Shown piece after piece: positions 34,905 to 42,804 of a stretch of 64,000 nt of DNA. Both the position numbers and the translations under genes were made by a program. The notes under the pieces are model-generated. The model had not been told where the DNA came from. It saw nothing but the letters and a program-made list of their open reading frames with translations, and searched no databases. Position 1 is the stretch's first letter. The number at the start of each line of letters is the position of its first letter. The DNA is taken from NCBI GenBank assembly GCA_040766325.1, contig JAXGQR010000001.1, positions 248,001-312,000 of the forward strand. The letters run 5' to 3'. This DNA comes from Dehalobacterium sp040766325. Lineage in GTDB: Bacteria > Bacillota > Dehalobacteriia > Dehalobacteriales > Dehalobacteriaceae.

Positions 34905-35576
34905 ATGGTGGTAAGTCTTCTAATACCTGCATATAATGCAGGTTTACTGATTCAGGAGACAATACATGCTGTGCAAGGTGCGTATCCTGATTTTAAGGAA
35001 ATCATTGTTGTAGATGATGGATCCCAAGATGATACCCAAATAAAAGCACACGCAGTAGGTGCCCGGGTGTTAAGATCGGAAAAAAACAGAGGCAAGGGTG
35101 GTGCTTTAAATTTAGGAGCTCCTTTAGTGCAGGGGGATATTGTTGTCTTACTTGATGCGGATCTAGGAAAAAGCGCAGCTCGATTTATACCGTTATTATT
35201 ACCGGTACTTCATCAAAAAGCCGATGTAACTCTGGCAAAATTTCCCCCGCCTCCAATCAAAGGCGGCTTTGGTTGGGTTAAGGGCCTGGCCCATTACGGA
35301 ATTTTTTCTTTAACAGGAAAAAAGGTTGCCTGTCCCTTATCGGGGCAACGAGCGATGACGCGGACTGTTTTTCAAAGTCTCTTACCTTTTCAGAAAGGTT
35401 ACGGCGTAGAAGTTGGAGCCACCATTGATATCCTGAAAAAGGGTTGGCGTCTTGAAGAAGTGGAGATTGATTTTACACATGCTTATACAGGGCGTAATTT
35501 AGCCGGATTTTTGCACCGAGGCCGGCAATTTTATGATATTTTCTGTACCCTTATTCAGAAATCGAGTAAGAGATAA
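34905..35576 (+). CDS. glycosyltransferase family 2
   Basis: A 223-residue GT-A fold glycosyltransferase. Visible: SLLIPAYNAGLLIQETI, IIVVDDGSQDDT with the nucleotide-binding aspartates, NRGKGGALNLG and the DXD motif VVLLDADLG (about residues 77-85). There are no membrane segments. ATG 34905 follows AGGTGG. It resembles dolichyl-phosphate mannose/glucose-type transferases, which charge a polyprenyl phosphate with a sugar. With the next gene, a MraY/WecA-type protein, and the nearby prenyl synthesis genes, a lipid-linked sugar role is plausible. Donor and acceptor unknown. Confidence 0.88.
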   Translation: MVVSLLIPAYNAGLLIQETIHAVQGAYPDFKEIIVVDDGSQDDTQIKAHAVGARVLRSEKNRGKGGALNLGAPLVQGDIVVLLDADLGKSAARFIPLLLPVLHQKADVTLAKFPPPPIKGGFGWVKGLAHYGIFSLTGKKVACPLSGQRAMTRTVFQSLLPFQKGYGVEVGATIDILKKGWRLEEVEIDFTHAYTGRNLAGFLHRGRQFYDIFCTLIQKSSKR

Positions 35577-35587
35577 GGATGGGAGAC

Positions 35588-36412
35588 ATGCCAATCAAGG
35601 AAAATATTTTATTTTTCATTATCACTTTTATCCTTTCATATTATATCACTCCTAAAACACTGGACATGTTACGCACCGGGGAAGTTATGGAGAAAAATAT
35701 CCGAGGGGAGATAATACCTGTTGCTGCAGGTATTATTTTTTCTGCCGTATTGGCACCGGTCTTTTTACTACAATCATTGTTTTTTGATTATAGTAGAGAC
35801 GCTTTTATGTACTTAGGGTTTATAACCTTGATTTCATTGGCGGGATTTGTGGATGATATAGCAGGAACCGGGGGGAATAAAGGATTTTCAGGCCACTTCT
35901 CCTATTTACGACACCACAAAAAATGGACTACCGGGATTTGGAAGTCCCTCTTAGGGATAATCACAGCAGCTATAGCTGCTGTTGCTCCCAGTGTTTCCTG
36001 GTTCGATTTGATCATTAATACCCTGATTATCGCTCTGATGGCAAATTTCTTTAATCTTTTAGATGTTTGTCCCGGACGCAGCATTAAAATTTTTTTCCTG
36101 GGAGCGTTATTAATTTTGGTGTTTCTTCCTTCAAATACGGGAAACATTTTGTTGTTTCCCTTGCTAGGTGCCGTAAGTGCCTATGCCTTTTACGATTTTC
36201 AAGGAAAATCCATGATGGGAGATACAGGATCCAATGTACTCGGTTTCGCTTTAGGACTTCCCCTAATAGCTGCGGGAAATATTAGTTTGCGGGTGGTGAT
36301 TTTGGTTCTTTTGCTGCTTCTGCATGGTATTTCCGAAAGAATTTCTTTTTCTCAGATTATCAGAAACAACAAAGTGCTTTTTCAATTGGACCGATTAGGA
36401 AGGAGAGATTAA
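35588..36412 (+). CDS. MraY/WecA-family-like membrane protein (glycosyl transferase family 4-like)
   Basis: About 274 residues with roughly eight hydrophobic segments. It resembles MraY/WecA prenyl-phosphate glycosyl-1-phosphate transferases: LAGFVDDIAGTGGNKG (DD motif), MANFFNLLDVCPGRSIK and MMGDTGSNVLGFALG, and a C-terminal HGISERIS. However, NFFNLLDVCPGR replaces the NxxNxxDG motif, and the protein is shorter than MraY (about 320). It may be a divergent transferase or a non-catalytic relative. ATG 35588 has AAGGA 9 nt upstream; ATG 35579 is possible. Only a few bases follow the preceding glycosyltransferase, so the two are cotranscribed. Confidence 0.78.
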   Translation: MPIKENILFFIITFILSYYITPKTLDMLRTGEVMEKNIRGEIIPVAAGIIFSAVLAPVFLLQSLFFDYSRDAFMYLGFITLISLAGFVDDIAGTGGNKGFSGHFSYLRHHKKWTTGIWKSLLGIITAAIAAVAPSVSWFDLIINTLIIALMANFFNLLDVCPGRSIKIFFLGALLILVFLPSNTGNILLFPLLGAVSAYAFYDFQGKSMMGDTGSNVLGFALGLPLIAAGNISLRVVILVLLLLLHGISERISFSQIIRNNKVLFQLDRLGRRD

Positions 36413-36417
36413 ATGTA

Positions 36418-37512
36418 ATGGGAAAAATTGAATCTAGGATCGGAAAAGTCGTTAATATCCTGACGGAAAGAGAAGGCATTGCGGAAATAGATGTTACTGT
36501 TGACGGTAAGATCGAAAAAGCAATTAATTATGAGGAACTCACAGGAAAGGTTAGCCTGGGAGACCGGGTATTACTAAATACAACCGGTGTCAAGCTCGCA
36601 TTAGGAAGCGGAGGATATCATTTTGTGCAGACCAATCTCTCACATCCTTTGATGTCACTCCATGGCCGGGGACATATAATGAAACTTCGTTATACACCCC
36701 AACAAATAAGGGTACTCAGCGTTGAAGAGCAAGAAGCCGGTTATCAGGAAGTATTTAACAATTTCCAATCTTTGAGAGGTTTGCCGGTGCTGGTCTTTTC
36801 TCTGCACAGTGCTTTGGCGCCTTTGGCTTTATCTTTTAAAAGAATAAAACCCCAAGCTCGTCTGGTATATATTATGACTGATGGCGGTGCTTTGCCCGCG
36901 GCCTTCAGTTATGTTTTAGCCCTATTAAAAAAAGATGGTTGGATTAATGCGGTGATTTCCAGCGGACATGCCTATGGTGGTGATTATGAAGCTGTTAATA
37001 TTTATTCTGCCCTAATTGCGGCCAAGGAAATTGCACAAGCAGATGCTGTTTTATTGGGCATGGGACCCGGTCATGTTGGCACCGGAACAAAATGGGGTTT
37101 TAGCGCGATTCAGTTGGGAGAAGGAGTGAATGCCGTTAATATCCTAGGTGGACGACCGATTTTTTGCCCGCGCATTAGTTTTATGGATCTACGATTGCGT
37201 CACCGGGGGATCAGCCATCACTCTCTAACCATTCTCTCCAAGGTAACCTTATCTCCGGCTCTGGTGGTGATGCCTCACTTGCCTAGTAATCAGGCAAGTG
37301 TACTGAAAAAGCAAATCGCCGACCATAAAATCGAAGAAAGACACTATGTAATTTGGGAACACGGGGAGGATGGTTGGAATTATTTGCAGGAAACTTCATA
37401 TTCATTTTATACCATGGGACGAGGGCTTACTGAAGATAAAGCCTTTTTTTTGGGAGCATGCGCCGGAGCTAATTATGGTGCCAAAATATCAGAAATAAAA
37501 GAATTAAATTAA
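36418..37512 (+). CDS. DUF3866 family protein
   Basis: A 364-residue protein of the DUF3866 family, function unknown. It is soluble, with an N-terminal beta-rich segment (ESRIGKVVNILTEREG; GDRVLLNTTGVKLALGSGG) and a glycine-rich central region (VLLGMGPGHVGTGTKWGFS; VISSGHAYGGDYEAVN) that looks nucleotide- or metal-binding. The C-terminus ends with YGAKISEIKEL. It starts 5 nt after the MraY-like gene, with AAGGAG upstream. DUF3866 recurs beside steA-like and NUDIX genes in Clostridia. I cannot assign a reaction. Confidence 0.82.
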   Translation: MGKIESRIGKVVNILTEREGIAEIDVTVDGKIEKAINYEELTGKVSLGDRVLLNTTGVKLALGSGGYHFVQTNLSHPLMSLHGRGHIMKLRYTPQQIRVLSVEEQEAGYQEVFNNFQSLRGLPVLVFSLHSALAPLALSFKRIKPQARLVYIMTDGGALPAAFSYVLALLKKDGWINAVISSGHAYGGDYEAVNIYSALIAAKEIAQADAVLLGMGPGHVGTGTKWGFSAIQLGEGVNAVNILGGRPIFCPRISFMDLRLRHRGISHHSLTILSKVTLSPALVVMPHLPSNQASVLKKQIADHKIEERHYVIWEHGEDGWNYLQETSYSFYTMGRGLTEDKAFFLGACAGANYGAKISEIKELN

Positions 37513-37536
37513 AAATTCATTATTTATAAAATATTG

Positions 37537-37665
37537 TTAATGCAAGTTGCTATGAAGTAGTTCTTTTAATGTTTGATATTTTTGCTGCCAAAGTTCCAGT
37601 TGGTTAAGGAGCTCCTTTACCTGTCCAGAGAAAATCAGTTGCTTTTGCATGATGATCATAGCCAT
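37537..37665 (-). CDS. small hypothetical protein (42 residues)
   Basis: A minus-strand ORF between the convergently placed DUF3866 gene and the divergent NUDIX gene. It has a good ribosome site (AGGTGGT, 5-6 nt before ATG). The product begins MAMIIMQKQL and continues as an amphipathic helix rich in Leu, Gln and Lys (VKELLNQLELWQQKYQTLKE), which suggests a short coiled coil. No stop or frame problem. There is no recognised family. The intergenic gap is otherwise empty, which supports a real small gene, but coding is unproven. Confidence 0.5.
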   Translation of the reverse strand: MAMIIMQKQLIFSGQVKELLNQLELWQQKYQTLKELLHSNLH

Positions 37666-37786
37666 AAAAATACCACCTTTACCTGAAATCTAAACATGTC
37701 GGTTTAATAATTTATCAATTAACTTTGAGTTTTTATAGATTATATGGCAAAATAAACTAAATATACTTAAATAAAGGAGTAGCGGC

Positions 37787-38323
37787 ATGGATAAATATGA
37801 AAAAACCTTAGAATCATCCTATATCTATCAGGGAAAAATTCTTTCCTTACGTAAAGATCAGGTGAGGCTTCCTAATGGTAAAACAGCTATGCGGGAAATT
37901 GTAGAGCATCCGGGTGCCGTATCCATTGTGCCTATCACAGAGGAAGGAAAAATTATTTTTGTCAGACAATATCGCAAACCTGTTGAAAAGGAGACCATCG
38001 AAATCCCTGCCGGAAAGCTGGATCAAGGAGAACTTCCTCAAGATTGTGCTCAAAGAGAACTCCAGGAAGAGATTGGGTTTTCCGGTAATTTGGAATATAA
38101 ATTCTCTTATTATTCTACTCCGGGTTTTTCCGATGAAATTATGTATCTGTTTTTTGCGCGAAATTTAAAGATTGCACCATTAACATGTGATGAGGATGAG
38201 CTCATCGAAAAGATGGAGGTCTCTTTAGATGATGCCCTGCATATGATTATGCAGGGAGAAATTGTGGATGCCAAAACAATTATCGGGATCCTCACATTGA
38301 AACAGGAGGGTCATTGTCTGTGA
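37787..38323 (+). CDS. nudF: NUDIX hydrolase, ADP-ribose pyrophosphatase
   Basis: A 178-residue NUDIX hydrolase, most like ADP-ribose pyrophosphatase (ADP-ribose to AMP + ribose 5-phosphate). The NUDIX box is complete: GKLDQGELPQDCAQRELQEE followed by IG (about residues 76-97). RQYRKPVEKETIEIPAGKLD before it and YYSTPGFSDEIMYLFFA after it are typical of the NudF subgroup. ATG 37787 has AAAGGAG upstream. Its end overlaps the next ORF by 10 nt, indicating coupled expression. Confidence 0.93.
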   Translation: MDKYEKTLESSYIYQGKILSLRKDQVRLPNGKTAMREIVEHPGAVSIVPITEEGKIIFVRQYRKPVEKETIEIPAGKLDQGELPQDCAQRELQEEIGFSGNLEYKFSYYSTPGFSDEIMYLFFARNLKIAPLTCDEDELIEKMEVSLDDALHMIMQGEIVDAKTIIGILTLKQEGHCL

Positions 38324-39018
38324 CCATTAACCGGATAGAAGTTTTACAAGATGCCAGTGGGGCTCTTCTGGGGGCTATGAAAGGCAATATTGTAGTGATT
38401 GTTGATGTGATCAACATGTCCACGACCTTGGAAGCGGCGTATGATGCAGGTGCTTTAGGTGTGTTTGGGGCAAGCCCGGACGATACCAGAGCACCTGTTT
38501 TTGTTAATCCTGAGGCCATCGGATATCATGCCGGCAAATTTGCCCGATCTCATAATAGTGAGCTAATTTTAGTAACAGAACCACGGGTCGGTACCGATAA
38601 AGAAAGAAGAAAGCATGCTTCCCGTGCAATCAGCGGTATAAAAAAAGCAGGTATTAATCCCATCACCGTATTACCCAATTTGGGCGCGGAGACAGTAAAA
38701 TTAGCTGATTTCAAAAATAAAGTGGTTATCGCTGTAACCGACAGCGGAGGCGTTGCTTATGATGCGGCATTTAATGCCGGTGCCACCGTGACAACTGCTA
38801 CTGTGGCCAGGAGCTTGAAAAAAAAGGGGTTAGATACAGTTCATGACGGTGTCGTCAGAGCTTTATCCATTGCACCGGGGAATTATAAGGGCATTAGCGT
38901 TGTTGCTGCCAGTTCCAACTCTTTAGAGGACCTTTTGGCAGCAAATTTTATTGCGCGTTATTTTGCCGCATATCTAGAACATAATCGTAACTTGTTTCGA
39001 AGAAATTATTATTCATAA
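38314..39018 (+). CDS. ComB-like protein (2-phosphosulfolactate phosphatase superfamily-like)
   Basis: A 234-residue soluble protein. GNIVVIVDVINMSTTLEAAYDAGA near residue 27 resembles the VIVIDVLRASTT motif of ComB (2-phosphosulfolactate phosphatase), and VVIAVTDSGGVAYDAAFNAG near 140 fits the second half. It lacks a clear full ComB signature, and sulfolactate is not expected here, so substrate is unknown. TTG 38314 has GGAGG 5 nt upstream; GTG 38320 is the alternative. It overlaps nudF by 10 nt and precedes spoIIM. Moderate confidence in superfamily, low in reaction. Confidence 0.6.
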   Translation: MSVTINRIEVLQDASGALLGAMKGNIVVIVDVINMSTTLEAAYDAGALGVFGASPDDTRAPVFVNPEAIGYHAGKFARSHNSELILVTEPRVGTDKERRKHASRAISGIKKAGINPITVLPNLGAETVKLADFKNKVVIAVTDSGGVAYDAAFNAGATVTTATVARSLKKKGLDTVHDGVVRALSIAPGNYKGISVVAASSNSLEDLLAANFIARYFAAYLEHNRNLFRRNYYS

Positions 39019-39071
39019 ATCTTAGAAAAACACATAAATATCTTTAAAAACCGACAGGAGGGCAGCATATT

Positions 39072-39728
39072 GTGGCAGGGATATTAAAGGATAAAATAAT
39101 AAAAAGCTTACAGGAAAATCTAATCATTTATCTACTTATTCCTGTTATTTTTGCCGCCGGGATTTTTATTGGCATTATGGGAGCAAATAATTTAGATGAC
39201 AGACAGATACAGGATTTATTAGGATTTGTAGACGGTTTTATCAATAATTTGCCAACAGCTACCATAGATGCTCCCTCTGAAACCAAGTATGCGTTGATTT
39301 TGAATCTTAAGTCCTTGTGCTACATTTGGTTTTTAGGTTTAACGGTGATAGGAATTCCTTTGACGATCGCAATAATTTTTTATCGTGGTTTTGTGTTAGG
39401 TTTTACCACTGGTTTTTTAGTGCAAGAAAAGGCCTTACAAGGAATCTGGGTAATTTTGTTAACGGTGGTGCCGCAAAATCTTCTTTTGGTCCCGGTGCTA
39501 TTGCTCGGTGCAATTACCTCTATTTCATTTTCTTTGTTTGTGATCAGAGGTAAATTTGCCGGGAAGACGTTGCATCTATCCAAGAGATTACTTAGTTATA
39601 CTTTTTCCTTCATGATTCTCGGCTTGTTTGTTGTGCTTTCCGCATTTGTTCAAGGTTATATCTCACCTTCTTTGGTAAAAGCCGTTTTTTATTTTACTAC
39701 CGGGTACGGTCTATTTCTGGTGTTATGA
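39072..39728 (+). CDS. spoIIM: stage II sporulation protein M
   Basis: SpoIIM, 218 residues, an integral membrane protein of the SpoIID-M-P engulfment complex, which remodels septal peptidoglycan. About five hydrophobic segments: LIPVIFAAGIFIGIMGA, FLGLTVIGIPLTIAIIFY, GFVLGFTTGFLVQ, LLTVVPQNLLLVPVLLLGAI and a C-terminal pair. LVPVLLLGAI within the fourth and YRGFVLGFTTGF are typical of the family. GTG 39072 has ACAGGAGG about 10 nt upstream. Nearby sporulation genes support the call. Confidence 0.92.
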   Translation: MAGILKDKIIKSLQENLIIYLLIPVIFAAGIFIGIMGANNLDDRQIQDLLGFVDGFINNLPTATIDAPSETKYALILNLKSLCYIWFLGLTVIGIPLTIAIIFYRGFVLGFTTGFLVQEKALQGIWVILLTVVPQNLLLVPVLLLGAITSISFSLFVIRGKFAGKTLHLSKRLLSYTFSFMILGLFVVLSAFVQGYISPSLVKAVFYFTTGYGLFLVL

Positions 39729-39819
39729 TTTAAGGATCATAAGTAGCGGAGCGGATGTCATACGAAGGGTTATTATGTGATTAAGCTGTGCATAATATTA
39801 TTTAAAGGAGGTAATGTTG

Positions 39820-40062
39820 ATGATTCTAATAACTATTACCCGTGCCAGGGAAAAAGGTATTTTGCTACTGAAAATTGCTTTGGTGCTTATATTACTCGGA
39901 TTAATCGTACCAAATTTGTACGGAGTGCTTTCTGATGCTGGATCCTTAGAGCGCTTTGCCGAGGAAGAAAAACTACCTCAGGAACCAATGCGGGTCGAGC
40001 ACATCGAAAGAGAAGTTGAGGAAGTGTCCTTATGGACTCATATCGTGAACAGCTTTAAATAA
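39820..40062 (+). CDS. small membrane protein, unknown
   Basis: An 80-residue protein with one hydrophobic helix (GILLLKIALVLILLGLIVPNLYG, about 13-35) and an acidic, charged C-terminal half. ATG 39820 has AAAGGAGG about 8 nt upstream, better than ATG 39814. No family is recognised. It lies 91 nt after spoIIM and before uspA. A single-pass protein with about 45 residues in the cytoplasm or outside is expected. A sporulation role is only suggested by the neighbour. Confidence 0.7.
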   Translation: MILITITRAREKGILLLKIALVLILLGLIVPNLYGVLSDAGSLERFAEEEKLPQEPMRVEHIEREVEEVSLWTHIVNSFK

Positions 40063-40212
40063 ATTTATCAGATATTTCTTAATCATCACGGCTTTTCTTA
40101 CATACGGAGAAGGATAACGGTAAGATATGTAGAAATACTTATGAATACAGGCGTATAAGGCATTAAATTAATTGTAGCAAATAATGCTATAATTCAAACG
40201 GAGGTGGCATGT

Positions 40213-40659
40213 ATGTATCGTAAGATTATGGTAGCAACAGACGGATCGGAATATTCTATGCGAGCGGCTGCCTATGCTCGGAATATGGCTGAAAAAAGCA
40301 AAGCCCAGGTTTTGATTATTAGCGTTGCCCAGTATTTGCGCGAAGAAGTAGCATATACGGAATTGGCAACAGCTATTAAATTAAAAGATTCTGAGAAATT
40401 TATTGAGCGTATGAGAGAACAGGCACAAAAGATTGTCCAAAAAACAGCTCAGACCTTTATTGATCATAGTATTCCTTATGAAGAGATTGTTGAAGTCGGC
40501 AATCCTGCAGATATTATTTGTCAAAAAGCAGAGGACCTGGAAATAGATTTAATTATCATGGGAACCCGCGGAAATTCCGGAGTGACTCGTTTTATGTTAG
40601 GAAGTGTCAGTTCCAAAGTAGTTAGCCATGCTCCCTGCTCAGTATTTGTCGTCCGTTAA
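40213..40659 (+). CDS. universal stress protein UspA family
   Basis: A 148-residue UspA-fold protein. It has the N-terminal strand KIMVATDGSEYSMRAAAYA and the ATP-binding loop MGTRGNSGVTRFMLGSVSSKVV (G-x2-G-x9-G-S type, about 117-138), so it is of the ATP-binding class. Soluble cytoplasmic. ATG 40213 follows GGAGGTGG; the earlier GTG 40204 lies within that ribosome site. It has its own TATAAT-like element at about 40190. Role in stress is inferred from family; no specific partner is indicated. Confidence 0.9.
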   Translation: MYRKIMVATDGSEYSMRAAAYARNMAEKSKAQVLIISVAQYLREEVAYTELATAIKLKDSEKFIERMREQAQKIVQKTAQTFIDHSIPYEEIVEVGNPADIICQKAEDLEIDLIIMGTRGNSGVTRFMLGSVSSKVVSHAPCSVFVVR

Positions 40660-40702
40660 TAATTCATCGAATGCTCATATTTTGTAAAAGAGTAAAGTGA
40701 TC

Positions 40703-41599
40703 ATGAAAATTTTAATGGACAATTTCTTATATTACTTATCTGTGGAGAAAGGGCTGGCAGATAATACTGTCAAGAGTTATCAACTTGATTTGAAATCTTT
40801 TTTTGATTTTCTTACCGGAAAATCGATGAGAGATATCCAAGGAGTAACGCGTCATCATATTATTGCTTATTTAATTAAATTGCAAAAGGAGAATAAATCT
40901 CCAGCTACTTTGGCGCGTCATAGCGCGTGTCTCAAATCGTTTTTTCACTTTTTGCTCCGGGAAAGAATTATCGATCAGGATCCTACCAGTCATTTAGAAA
41001 CACCGAAGCTGGCCGGCATTTTACCCCAAGTTTTATCCATTGAGGAAGTTGAACATTTGTTAAATCAACCTCAGACCGGAACGAAACTTGGATTAAGGGA
41101 TAAAGCAATGCTGGAAGTAATATACGCTACAGGGCTGCGGGTTTCGGAACTGATAAATTTAGATCTCCAGGATATTAACTTGGAGATGGGCTTTCTGCGT
41201 TGTCTAGGGAAAGGTGCAAAAGAAAGAATTGTACCTTTAGGTTCTTTCGCGATCCATGCTTTACAAGAATATTTACAAGGTTCACGTGAAAAATTAACTA
41301 AGAGTTCCGAAGAGAAGGCATTATTTGTCAATCAGCATGGGCGGCGCCTGACTCGTCAGGGGTTTTGGAAAATTCTCAAAGGCTATGTCTCAGAAGCTCA
41401 GATCAGCACACCCGTTACACCCCATACCTTCAGGCATTCCATTGCCACGCACATGTTGGAAAACGGGGCTGATCTTAGAACTGTACAGGAAATTCTGGGA
41501 CATGCCGATATTTCAACAACTCAGATCTATACTCATTTAACAAAGTCACATTTAAAAGAGGTCTATGACCATTGTCACCCCAGAGCTAAACTGGAGTAA
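40703..41599 (+). CDS. xerD: tyrosine recombinase XerD
   Basis: XerC/D recombinase, 298 residues, resolves chromosome dimers at dif with FtsK. N-terminal SAM-like DNA-binding domain (MDNFLYYLSVEKGLADNTVKSY). The catalytic domain has the Arg in YATGLRVSELINL, HTFRHSIATHMLENGADLRT with His-x2-Arg, LGHADISTTQIYTHL with the nucleophile Tyr. The in-frame GTG 40697 is excluded because the product normally starts just before MDNFL; ATG 40703 or 40715 are possible. The end overlaps the upstream part of the deoB region only by untranslated sequence. Position before deoB is conserved. Confidence 0.93.
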   Translation: MKILMDNFLYYLSVEKGLADNTVKSYQLDLKSFFDFLTGKSMRDIQGVTRHHIIAYLIKLQKENKSPATLARHSACLKSFFHFLLRERIIDQDPTSHLETPKLAGILPQVLSIEEVEHLLNQPQTGTKLGLRDKAMLEVIYATGLRVSELINLDLQDINLEMGFLRCLGKGAKERIVPLGSFAIHALQEYLQGSREKLTKSSEEKALFVNQHGRRLTRQGFWKILKGYVSEAQISTPVTPHTFRHSIATHMLENGADLRTVQEILGHADISTTQIYTHLTKSHLKEVYDHCHPRAKLE

Positions 41600-41612
41600 G
41601 GAGGTAGGCACC

Positions 41613-42791
41613 ATGGGAAAAAGAGTAATTTTGATCGTGTTGGACAGTGCGGGAATCGGTGCTTTACCAGATGCACATATTTATGGGGATGAGGGTAGTG
41701 ATACCTTGGGAAATTTAGCGCGACAGGTTGGGGGATTGAACCTGCCTCAATTGGGTCGTTTGGGCTTAGGTAACATTCATACTATTTTAGGTGTACCTCC
41801 AGTATCGAACCCCGAGGCAGCTTTTGGCCGTATGGCGGAAAAATCTCCCGGAAAAGATACCACCACAGGCCATTGGGAAATGTCCGGAATCATCTTGGAC
41901 CAAGCCTTTCCTACGTATCCCATGGGTTTTCCTTCTGCTGTCATTAACCGGTTTGAGCAGGCTATTGGGAGGAAGGTATTAGGCAATAAGGTAGCTTCCG
42001 GTACCGAGATTATTAAGGAACTAGGAGATCAACATTTAAAGACCGGATATCCTATCGTTTACACTTCCGCCGACAGCGTCTTTCAGATCGCTGCCCATGA
42101 AAAAATCATTCCTTTGGAAAGTTTATATGAAATGTGCACCATAGCCCGGGAAATCCTGACTGGGGAGCATGCAGTAGGTCGCGTAATTGCCCGACCCTTT
42201 GATGGGCACTCTGGTGCTTTTTACCGTACCGCCGGTCGCCATGATTATTCCCTTTTACCTTCAGATAAAACGATGCTTGATCTGATTAAAGACTCCGGTC
42301 AGGAAGTAATCGGAGTCGGAAAAATAAGGGACATTTTTGCCGGTCAGGGATTGACCAAAACTATCAAAGCCACCAACAACCAGGAGGGTATAGAGGCAAC
42401 TTTAGAAGCCATGGAACAATTGAACCTGGGACTGGTTTTCACAAATTTAGTGGACTTTGATATGCTTTTTGGACATCGCAATGATACAGAAGGCTATGCT
42501 CAGGCATTGGAGGAATTTGACCGTGAAGTACCCCGGTTTTTGGACCGGCTGCGTGATGCGGATTTATTGATTATTACAGCGGATCACGGTACTGATCCTA
42601 CAACCGGCAGTACTGATCATTCTCGGGAGTATGTCCCCTTGCTGATTTACGGAAAAAACGTTCCGAGAGGAACAAATTTAGGCACGAGGGAAACTTTTGC
42701 CGATTTGGGGGCCACAATTGTGGATTATCTGGATGCAGGAAAATTACAGCATGGTAAAAGCATGTTTCCTGAATGGAGCAAACAAGATTAA
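41613..42791 (+). CDS. deoB: phosphopentomutase
   Basis: DeoB, 392 residues, interconverts (deoxy)ribose 1-phosphate and 5-phosphate in nucleoside salvage. Alkaline-phosphatase superfamily metal sites: VLDSAGIGALPDA at the N-terminus, GKDTTTGHWEMSG (phosphorylated Thr region, about 86-98), NLVDFDMLFGHRND and ITADHGTDPTTGSTDHSRE. ATG 41613 has AAGGAGGT upstream; the longer frame into xerD is excluded. Only 13 nt separate it from the pyrimidine-nucleoside phosphorylase gene, so the two form a nucleoside-catabolism operon. Confidence 0.96.
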   Translation: MGKRVILIVLDSAGIGALPDAHIYGDEGSDTLGNLARQVGGLNLPQLGRLGLGNIHTILGVPPVSNPEAAFGRMAEKSPGKDTTTGHWEMSGIILDQAFPTYPMGFPSAVINRFEQAIGRKVLGNKVASGTEIIKELGDQHLKTGYPIVYTSADSVFQIAAHEKIIPLESLYEMCTIAREILTGEHAVGRVIARPFDGHSGAFYRTAGRHDYSLLPSDKTMLDLIKDSGQEVIGVGKIRDIFAGQGLTKTIKATNNQEGIEATLEAMEQLNLGLVFTNLVDFDMLFGHRNDTEGYAQALEEFDREVPRFLDRLRDADLLIITADHGTDPTTGSTDHSREYVPLLIYGKNVPRGTNLGTRETFADLGATIVDYLDAGKLQHGKSMFPEWSKQD

Positions 42792-42804
42792 GCAGGTGTG
42801 ACTG

